A DNA stretch of 64,000 nucleotides, taken from NCBI RefSeq assembly GCF_027172205.1, contig NC_070614.1:47494001-47558000 (forward strand). Direction: 5' to 3'. The notes under the pieces are model-generated. The model saw nothing but the letters and a program-made list of their open reading frames with translations. It did no database searches and was not told where the DNA came from. Shown here one piece after another: positions 34,561 to 44,846 of the stretch. The DNA is from Podarcis raffonei (taxonomy: Eukaryota > Chordata > Lepidosauria > Squamata > Lacertidae). Positions within the stretch are counted from its first letter, which is position 1. Every line of letters starts with the position of its first letter. Made by a program: the position numbers and the translations under genes.

Positions 34561-34879
34561 GCAATCGGTACTGACTTCTCAGTGGGATTTTAATGGGATT
34601 TAAAGTCCTGCTTTTTTTCTTTTCAATAATGAGATGCCATCTGGTTACCATTTTAAAATAAACTTTACTTTTAGACTCAGACATTGCTCGACTTCATGCT
34701 GTAACCCTATGAAATGCATTTCAATTTGCTACATGTATCCTTCACAACTGGTTGTAATGCAGTGTAGATTCTGCAGTAGGAGCTGAAGTGCAGGTATAAT
34801 TGGCAGCAATATTCATCAATGAATAGTTACAAAACAACTATTTTCATGTTTAACAAACCATAAAACTCCAGTGCTGATA

Positions 34880-34998
34880 ATGCCAAGGCTGCAGGTTTGA
34901 TCATCCTATGGGATAGCTGCATATACCTGCATTGCTTGGGGTTGGACAAAATGATCTTCAGGATCCTTTCCAACTACAAAATTATATGATTCTATTTT
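34880..34998 (+). mobile_element. CR1 LINE 3' end
   Basis: GCTTGGGGTTGGACAAAATG, then GATCCTTTCCAACTAC and ATATGATTCTAT, a diverged CR1 terminus. Confidence 0.55.
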
Positions 34999-35380
34999 TG
35001 AAAGCCAACTGATTAAAAAGCAGGCTTTGGTCAACTCATAGAAGGATTCCAATAGCAATACAGTACTTCTCAGGTGCTCCATAAGACAATATATGCCGTA
35101 CTGAGCTCCTATGAGAGAAAAAAGAGGATGTAAACAATAATAATAATGATGATGACGATGATGATGATGATGATGAACAAGATAGTGTGGGGTGCCTTTG
35201 ATGGTCCCAGAAAATCCATCCTCCCTATCTAGATTTGAACTTGTAAGTCTAGGGGAAAGTGTGGCTGCATTGAGCTTAAGTTATAAGCACACACAATTTG
35301 TGATATTGCATAATGTCATTGCTGATCATTGCATGCTGGTGGAAGTATCAGACTTACCTTCCAGCTTTCCATTTTTGTGG

Positions 35381-35732
35381 AGGTAAAGGTAAAGGGACCC
35401 CTGACCGTTACGTTCAGTCGCAGACGACTCTGGAGTTGCAGTGCTCATCTTGCTTTAATGGCCGAGGGAGCCGGTGTACAGCTTCCGGGTCATGTGGCCA
35501 GCATAACTAGCCACTTCTGGTGAACCAGAGCAGTGCACAGAAATGTCATTTACCTTCCCACCAGAGTGGTACCTATTTATCTACTTGCACTTCGTGCTTT
35601 CAAACTGCAAGCTTGGCAGTAGCAAAGACCAAGCAACAGAAGCTCACCCCGTCGCAGGGATTCAAACTGCCGACCTTCTGATCGGCAAGCCCTAGGCTCT
35701 GTGGTTTAACCCACAGTGCCACCCCGTGTCCC
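35381..35732 (-). mobile_element. tRNA-derived squamate SINE, older copy
   Basis: Same SINE family as at 29394, minus strand, with more substitutions. Its flanks ATTTTTGTGG and ATTATTGTGG look like a duplicated target with one mismatch. It lies 100 bp from the stop of V2R-D. Confidence 0.8.
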
Positions 35733-35834
35733 TCATTATTGTGGAACTTGACCTCAAATTAGATACCCTTAAATCAGATCTTAATTTAGAAAAGGTTGCA
35801 CATCAATGAATAAATAAACTAAGAGAAAGATACT

Positions 35835-38800
35835 TTATTGCCTTTTTCTTATTATTTGCTCTCTTCTGTTCAGCTCAGGCCTCAAAACAATGATGTAGCA
35901 TTTAGGAGAAAAGATGCAACCTAGTAGCCCGGCACTAGAGGCTAAGATAGAAAAGATCTCCACAGTTACCATGTCTTTTCCTTTAGTGCCCAGGTAAGTT
36001 GGAACAAAGGAAACCCAAACACTGCAAAAGAGCAGCATGCTGAATGTAATGAACTTGGCTTCATTAAAAGTATCAGGTAACTTGCGGGCCAGGAATGCCA
36101 CAATGAAGCTGATGGTTGCTAGCAGGCCCATGTAGCCCAGAACACAGTAAAACATGGCGCTGGATCCTTCGTTGCACTGTAGAATTATTTCTTCTGTTGC
36201 TGAGTGCATGTCTAAATCACGGAATGGGGGAGCTGTTGCCAACCACACAGTACAAATACTTGCTTGAATAAGAGAACAGGATAGGACAATAGAGTTGGAT
36301 AGTTTCTTCCCCACCCATTTCTTCATTCTGGATCCAGGCTTCGTTGCCATGAATGCTAAAAAAACAACAGTGGTCTTTGCCAACAAGCAAGAAATAGCCA
36401 TTGAGAATACGATGCCAAAGGTAGGTTGTCGGAGAAGGCAGGTCACTTTTCCAGGTTTGCCCAGGAATAGTAAAGAAGAGAGGAAGCAGAGCATGAGGCA
36501 GATGAGGAGAGTGTAGGTGAGGTTTGGATTATTGGCTTTGACAATGGGTGTATTTTTATACTTAATAAAAGTTCCTAGCACCAATGCTGTGATCACAGAA
36601 AAAGAAACAGCAAGTGATGTTAAGCTGATTCCTAAGGATTCTTGGTAATGCAGAAAAGTGATAGTTTTGGGGAGGCATCGTTTTTTGTCATCACTTGCAT
36701 ACTGATCTTCTGGGCATTTTAAACAGTCAACCATATCTGGAATATAGAAGGAAATCCCATTTCAGTGTCAGTTAATATATGTACGGTTCTCACTCTGCCT
36801 CCTGTACGGCAGTTGTTGTTATGCTAATATGGTAGCTAAAGGATGCATATTCATGTGAGATTTGTGATTGCATGCTTGTTCAATGTTTCTATCTTAGATT
36901 TAAAATATTTCAAAAGACTTGTTGCCTGGGGAAACCAGTGATGAGCAAAAATCAGAAGTCTTAGCAACTGGGAATCTGAAAGTGGGAATGTGGCAATTAG
37001 GGCAGTTAGGGCACTGAAAGTGGAAAGGGTAGTGAGGAAGAAGAATTTTGAATTCAAATTGTTGAGGGGAGATTGTGATCTAGTTCTGGTCAGTTAGAGA
37101 TGGAACTGAAGAATGATAGTCAAAAATATATACTGCCTCTGAGGTGCAAGTTACAGGGCCAGATGATTGAAATGGACTGCAGTGATGCTTTTCATTGCCA
37201 GAAGTGACTCAGCTGTGCAAGGATATTATATGCTGTATCCCTCCCCTCATATTTCCTTAAATAAATGCAGGGATGGTGTTTATACATGATTTCAAACTTC
37301 CTTCTGAAACTGTGAACTTCAAGTGTGGCTTTCAAACTAATTCACACCTGCTTGTGGCTGGTTTTCCTATGACAACATAGAAAGAGTCAGTTCTGTGTAT
37401 GGTTGCTCTGAAACTGCAACGCTCATCATAGTTGTGTTGGGATACTGCCAGGGAGATAAAGTCCATCTTGGCCCCCAAGCTCGGTGCCGGACGTCAAAAG
37501 CTCTCCCGTAGTCAGGCAATATCAGCAATTCAGCGACACTAAGCCTCAGGCTTAGTGCACACTATATCAGCAGAATTCACACAGCAGGAAGTTGCACAAG
37601 CAGAGAGCAGAACATGCATATTTACAGTTTATTAGGCATTGGTCAGAACAAAGAAAAGCATGACCGTCTGCTCCGACTGCTCAGCCAAAACAGGCAAAAA
37701 CGAAACGAACTTACAACATAAACATCCTGTGAGACAGGAACTTACGCAGGCTGTTATACAAACATCCTGCTCCCTTTTAAGGTGGAACGGAAATATCCTA
37801 ACATCCTCCCCCTTTCCGTGTAACCTGTAGTACCTGTGGTTCAACCCAATTGCAACCTTTGTGCGTAAACCTTCAGTTGTTCTCTGTTAACAACCTTAGA
37901 CAACAGATCAGCAGGAATTTCATTTCCTGGCATGTAGGACACCTGAATGAGTCCTTTCTGAATACACTCTCTTGCACGATGTAGCTTAATCTGCAAGTGC
38001 TTGGTCCTTTGCTTGCAACTCTCTGAGTTCAGCAAAGCCAAACAAGATCTATTGTCTTGATACACATGTATAGGACATTTCACAGAAACCCCAATGTCCT
38101 TAAACAGTTGCATCAACCATTCACAATCCATGAGTGAAAATGACAGAGCATTGAGTTCTGCTTCACAGGAACTTAGGCTAACTGTTGTCTGCTTTTTGCA
38201 CAACCAGTCAAACAGGCAGTGATTGTACATGTAGCATACTCCAGAAGTGCTTGTACCATCCGTGGTGTCACTTCCAAAACTTGCATCTGCAAAGATTTCA
38301 AGACCTCCAGTCTTCTGACTGGTGAACCTCAGCCTGTAGTGCATAGTCCCTTTCAAATACCGGGCTATGCGCTTCAGAGCTTTCCAATCCTGAACAGTAG
38401 GATTGTTAGCATGTCTGCTAAGCAGGTTAGTGCTTACAGCAATGTCAGGTCTTGAACATCTAGCAATGAAATTCAACTTGCCTAGAATGCACCTGTACAG
38501 CGTTGTGTCAGAAAACGCTTCAGCAGTACTGTCTACCTGGTAACCTGTCACCATCGGTGTGTCTGCTGGGTTTGCATCAACCAAATTCAACCTGGTTAAT
38601 ACATCAGCAATTTTCTGTGTTTGGTGTACCAGAAAATTACCTGCTTGGTCTCTCTCCACCTGCAGAGAAAGATAGTTGGATACCTCACCAAGATCCTTCA
38701 TGTCAAAGTGCTCCTTCAGCTGAGCTAGGGTGCTTTGGTAGAAAGCCTGATTCTTCCAAAACATCAGAAGATCATCAACAAAACATAAACAATACAGTTT

Positions 38801-41800
38801 GTTTTGCCCCTCCTCCTTGACAAACACACATGGATCAGCTTTGCCCTGGTGAAAACCTAGAGAAAGCAACGTTTCAGTGAGTTTTGTGTTCCAACACCTG
38901 GCACTCTGCTTGAGACCATATAAGGATTTCCGCAGTTTACAGACCATTCCCTTCTGTATCTGCATTCCATCAGGTGGAAGCATGTACAGCTGCTCGTTCA
39001 AAATCCCGTACAAAAAAGCTGTATTAATGTCATGATGGGAAACATGCAGTTTCTCCTCCGCAGCGATCTTGAGCATCAGCCGAATGCTCTCATATTTGAC
39101 CGTGGGTGAGTAGGTCTCGTGGTAATCCTGCCCTGGTACCTGTGAAAAACCTCTGGCAACCAATCTGGCTTTGTGTCTGACAACCTTGCCATTCTGGTCT
39201 GTCTTGGCCTTGAAGACCCATTTGCTGCCAACCAGTCTCATCCCTGGGACTACCGGTACCAGCTCCCAAGTTTGGTTCCTGTTCAAGGAATCAACTTCAG
39301 CCTTCATGGCATTAAGCCAAGGCTCAGCATCTTTAGAGGTTAACTCCTGGACCTCTTTGAAGCTTGAAGGTTCCCACACCTTCTCTGAGCTACTAAGAAC
39401 AGCAGTTGCCATCTTAGCAAACTCATCAGCAAATCTCTTTGGAGGTTTGCCTTTGGTCGCCCTTTCAGACCTGCGAACCAGACGCAAGTCTTCTGGACTC
39501 ATCTCCTCCTTCTTAGGAGAATAGTGACCAATGGTGAACAGTGGTTCTTCCAGTTCATTGTCAGACTCATCAGATGGTCTGACTGAGGCCTTTGCGCTCT
39601 TGTAGTCTGCTGTGTCATCACTGTCACTGACAGCAGCAGCAGCACCGCCCACTGAACTGGAATCCGAACTCTGATCATCATCATCATCATCCTCATCCTC
39701 AGTTTCCTCAGCTTTCTCAGCATGATCTGCTTTCTTCACATCACCTTCATCCTCCTCTGGGTAACTCTGGAAAATTCCCACATTTTCCCCCCACTTAGGA
39801 TTGTACTCAACACTCCTTGTGAACTTTATGGATTTAGAGTTAGTCATCCATACCCTGTATGCACCTTTTTCGTACCCCATGAACAAACCATGTGCCCCAC
39901 GCTTCCCAAGCTTGTTGCTTTGTGGGGTGTGCACCCACATGTCAGAACCAAAGATTCTCAAGTGCCTGACATTAGGTTTCTTACCAAACATCTTCTCATA
40001 GGGAGTGCAGCCAATGGGTGATGACAGTCTGCGATTAAAACTGTAAACAAAATTCGAGAGAGCCTCCCCCCAAAACTTCTCAGGGAGATTGGCATCATGC
40101 AACAAGGTTTTTATCCCTTGCAGCAACGTTTGATTTGCTCTCTCTGCAAGCCCATTCATCCATGGCGATCTAGGCGTTGACAAGTCATGCTGGATTCCCT
40201 TCTCAGTCAGGAAAGCTTCAAACTGCTGAGAAGTGAATTCCCCGCCTCGATCAGTAAACAGACAACCAATACGTTTACCGTGAGCATTCTCCAACCAAGC
40301 ACAGAATGCCTTGAACTTAGGAAATGCTTGCGATTTCTGCTCGAGCATAAACACATGAATGTACCTGGAAAAAGAATCAATTAGAACCATGAAGTACCTT
40401 GCTCTTCCCAAAGAGGGCGCTAGAGGACCTACCAGGTCTGCGTGAACTAGCTGGTAGGGTTTGGAAGCCTGCCTGCTAGACTCCTTGCCTTTTGGAGCAA
40501 CCTTCACCTTGTTCTCTGCACAAGATACACATTTCATGTGAAATTTGCAAGGTTTGATGTCCAAACCTTCAACCAACCCAGGCATCTTGGCTAGCGCTTG
40601 CCAAGAGAGGTGACAAAATCTGCGATGTGCATCGTGAATGCATCCTGCATGAAGAACCTTGTTAGTTTGTGCAACACAACAAGTATCAGCATTAGACATA
40701 GCAACACCATTGTCATCATAAGTTAGACAGAACAAACCATCCAACAACTTTGCATGCCACATGTCCTCTTTGCCTTTTCTGATGACACAGATAGTCTTCT
40801 TGAAGGATACCTCAAAACCACGCCCAGTCAGCTGTGGTACACTTATCAAATTGTCCACAGCTCCTGGAACAAAAAGAACATTGCTAATGGTCGTATTCAG
40901 ACTTGCAAGTTTCACAGTTCCAACTCCTGTAGCTTGCAAAGTCCTTCCATCAGCCAGCTGGACCTCTCCATCTTGAGGTGTGAAGGAGATGAACAGATGG
41001 CGGTCTTTGGTGAGATGGCGCGTGGCCGCAGAATCCACAATAAACCTGGCCTTCCCCTTCGAAGCAGATTTGCTGGCAAACAAAACCTTGTTTTCCACCA
41101 GCGTGGGCTTTTGCAGCTTGCCCCCCTGCTCCTGGCCATCAGACGTGCCTTTAGCCTTTGGTGAAGCTGTGCCAGCGAACAAAGCTTTGTTTTTCCCTGG
41201 CCTTCCACTCCCCTTCTGCTTCGGGCCATCTGCAGGCTTTTTCCTTTGTTTATTTCCAGTCTTTCGACAAAACTTCTGAGTATGACCTTGGTTCCCACAG
41301 TTCCAGCACTTCACAGCTGCCAACGCTTTGGCTCCCCCTGGAGGCTGGAATGCTGTCCCACATTGCTCCCCCTGAAGCGCACAAGCCGATTCAGCTGCAT
41401 TTCTCCTGTCGTATTCATTTTGCAAAGTCGCCAAGACCTTTGTAGCAGTGAGGTCTTGCGCAGGGAGGGTCGCCAGCTGACTTGACACGGCATGATAGCT
41501 TTCATCCAGGGAGTCCAGGATGAGAATTGCAAACAGTGACTCAGGCATATTGAAACCTCTCTGAGTCAATTCCTGTCGGAGATGCTGCAAATGTAAAACG
41601 TGGGCTCTAAGGTCTTCCCCTGGCTCCAAACGCTTCCTGTGCAGCTTTCTGAAATAAAGCAACACAGACCCAGCCTCTTGTCGGAGATGACAGGCTCTAA
41701 GCCCGTCCCACATCTCACGGGCACTGGCCTTGCCAGCCAGGGTGATTAACTCTTCAGGAGCTACTGAGAGCAAAATTATCCCCATGGCTCTCGAGTCCTG

Positions 41801-44795
41801 TGCCCTCCATTCATCTGTCACAGGGGCTGGGGGGTCCTCAGAAATAGTATTCCACACACCAAGCCTTCTCATCTGGCCCTCACAGTACCTTGCCCAGGTC
41901 TGATAGTTGTGGCCATTTAGCTTAAGTGGACACGGAGCAGCTTCAGAGGATTGTAAAAGATCCATCTCAGCTATTTGCTTCAGCCGGGAGCCTTTATGCC
42001 TTCAAAGACTCCTTATCTTGGCTCCTCATAAATCACGATGCCTCCTTGGCTCGGCTCCCAGGCCAATTAGGCCAGCCGGACATCAAAAGAGGCTGCCGCG
42101 GCAACAGAAAAGCCTCTGCTTTCGCTTTTCCCACACATACCTCAGCAGTCTGTCGCAGTCTTACTCTCCTGCAAGTGCCGTGAATCTGGGCCCATAACCT
42201 GTTGTTGGGATACTGCCAGGGAGATAAAGTCCATCTTGGCCCCCAAGCTCGGTGCCGGACGTCAAAAGCTCTCCCGTAGTCAGGCAATATCAGCAATTCA
42301 GCGACACTAAGCCTCAGGCTTAGTGCACACTATATCAGCAGAATTCACACAGCAGGAAGTTGCACAAGCAGAGAGCAGAACATGCATATTTACAGTTTAT
42401 TAGGCATTGGTCAGAACAAAGAAAAGCATGACCGTCTGCTCCGACTGCTCAGCCAAAACAGGCAAAAACGAAACGAACTTACAACATAAACATCCTGTGA
42501 GACAGGAACTTACGCAGGCTGTTATACAAACATCCTGCTCCCTTTTAAGGTGGAACGGAAATATCCTAACAAGTTGCTCAGAAACTTGTAGTTTAATGCC
42601 AAATATATGTACACAGAATGGCTCTTTATCATGATGGCTATATTACCACCAGCGGTGATAGGAGTGTGAATACTGGGAAATAACAGAGGGAGAGTTCTGC
42701 TGTACTCAGGTCCTCCTCATGAGTTTTCCATGGGAACCTTGTTGGCTACTGTGTGAAGAGCATGCTAGACCATAGAAGCCTCTGGATTTTCTTATGTTTT
42801 CATTATTTGTATCCACATAAATTAGTGGATAAGGGTTTGGGGATTATGCCTGAGTAAGTAAGTGCAGGATTGAGCATAGAAATGTATGCATGCTTTATCA
42901 AGGAAGAAACGAAGAACTAGCCAAGGTCTCACAAGCTTGCCCGGATAACTGATCACTTTCAAATTTACTCAGCTAAGACAATAATTTGATTTAGTCTCTT
43001 TGATGAAAGGGCTGGAGTAGCACATTACCTACCTGTCTGGTGGGCAAACTTCCCTTCAGAGCATGGGGCACAATCATAGCAGCAGAATTTTTCTCCTTCC
43101 TTCCTTTTCTTCTGATTGCCAGGATGGCAGGGTTCATTACACAAAGAAATAGGAAGGACCTATCCATAAACAGAATTTACAATGGGAGAAGATAGCAAAA
43201 AAAAGGTGGTTTCCCCCCCTTCCAATTTGCTGATTTTCAAACAACTAGCACTGAACGAACACTGTTTTAAAGATGAGAGCAGGAGTATAGAGATGTTTTG
43301 CATTTAAAGGCTGTAACTAGATTATGAAAATTATTGGTAGGACAGACTTAATTTCATGCCAGTCATTCTCTATGTGGTGTTTCTTAGATGTTGGTGGGTT
43401 CCAACTACCTTCAAATAGTCTAAAATAGTGATTGGCAAATATTTCAATTTCAAGTTCTAGCACTTTTTCCAGTCTTAATTTCAGTCTCTAAATTTGCATT
43501 ATATAAAAAAACAACCCAACCCTCATATTGCAAATTAATCAACATTTGATTTAGTTTTTTATTTTATTTATTCATAAGGTTTATATGGGGACGCGGGTGG
43601 CGCTGTGGGTTAAAGCCTCAGCGCCTAGTGCTTGCCGATTGAAAGGTCGGCGGTTCGAATCCCCGTGGCGGGGTGTGCTCCTGTCGCTCGGTCCCAGCGC
43701 CTGCCAACCTAGCAGTTCGAAAGCACCCTCGGGTGCAAGTAGATAAATAGGGACCGCTTACCAGCGGGAAGGTAAACAGCATTCCGTGTGCTGCGCTGGC
43801 TTGCCAGATGCAGCTTGTCACGCTGGCCATGTGATCCGGAAGTGCCTGCGGACAGCGCTGGCTCCCGGCCTATAGAGTGAGATGAGCGCACAACCCTAGA
43901 GTCTGTCAAGACTGGCCCATACGGGCAGGGGTACCTTTACCTTTACCTTTAAGGTTTATACATCACTTGATTGTTTAAAAACACACCTCAAATCAGTTTA
44001 CAAAAAGAAATAAGAAAATCTAGAACCAATATCTTAAAGCATACAAAAACTTCAGCTGTGTAAGGGCTATATGCTGTAGAAAATGTATAACACCCCTATT
44101 TATCCTGAAATAAATGCAGGAAAGGTGTTTATACAGATTAAAATTTAAAGCAGTTTGAGTGCAGATTTTTTTCCTAATATGCAGATTTTATGTATATTTT
44201 TTTGTCTAATATGCACATTTTTGCTAAACAATTGCTCTGAATGTATGCATTTTTGTACACATTACTTTTCCGGATAACTCAAATTCATTAACTTTGGTTT
44301 TAAATGAAAATTGAACCAATTTTTATCCACCCTTAGTCCCAAACAACATGACCAAAGGTCAGGGAAGTTGGAAGCTGGAGCTCATCAAAGTCACCTGGAA
44401 GTAGTTTTAGGAAGATTCTCATACAGCCTTTTAAAATACAATGGTGGATAGCAAAGAAGCTTTATGACATCCAAATGAATATCTCAGAAGCCACACCTGG
44501 TTAAAACCTCTGGGCCACACAATGATGTCCTCATCAATGATGAACTCTTTTTCTCCAAGGCCACCAGGACTGACCCTTCCAACTTTCACTCTTTGGAAGG
44601 AATTGTTGGGAAATATGACTATGTTAGTGATGTCAAAGTCACCTCCCATTTCTGTTTCTCCATTCAATGTGATAGTTTCTCCAGCTGAGTTGTTAAATGA
44701 AACGTCATTGAGAGAGAGGTGGAGCTAATTGAATGTGACAAATAAACAAGAGAGGATTGAGGGAAGGGAAAGAACTGGAGGGGCATGTAATCTCT

Positions 44796-44846
<51 letters not shown>

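Larger units (their letters stand above)
33706..35380. other. Intergenic region between V2R-C and V2R-D
   Basis: Holds an LTR-like fragment (34255-34560), a CR1 tail (about 34880-34998) and a short AAT/GAT microsatellite (35135-35176). No coding exon is seen. Confidence 0.5.
37435..42571 (-). mobile_element. Ty1/copia LTR retrotransposon, whole-looking and very young
   Basis: Two 369-bp LTRs (37435-37803 and 42203-42571) appear identical by eye. They start TGTTGGG, end CTAACA, and are flanked by the 5-bp duplication AGTTG (37430-37434 and 42572-42576). A primer-binding site complementary to the anticodon stem-loop of initiator tRNA-Met (GGTTATGGGCCCAG on the minus strand, 42186-42199) lies just inside the 5' LTR. 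A purine tract (37804-37815) lies just inside the 3' LTR. One long open frame fills the interior. The element lies in intron 5 of V2R-D in the gene's orientation. LTR identity implies a recent insertion. Confidence 0.95.

Noticed and set aside
43586-43680. tRNA gene suggested by A and B boxes
   Set aside because: It is the tRNA-derived head of a SINE with a target duplication; the same head recurs in three other copies.
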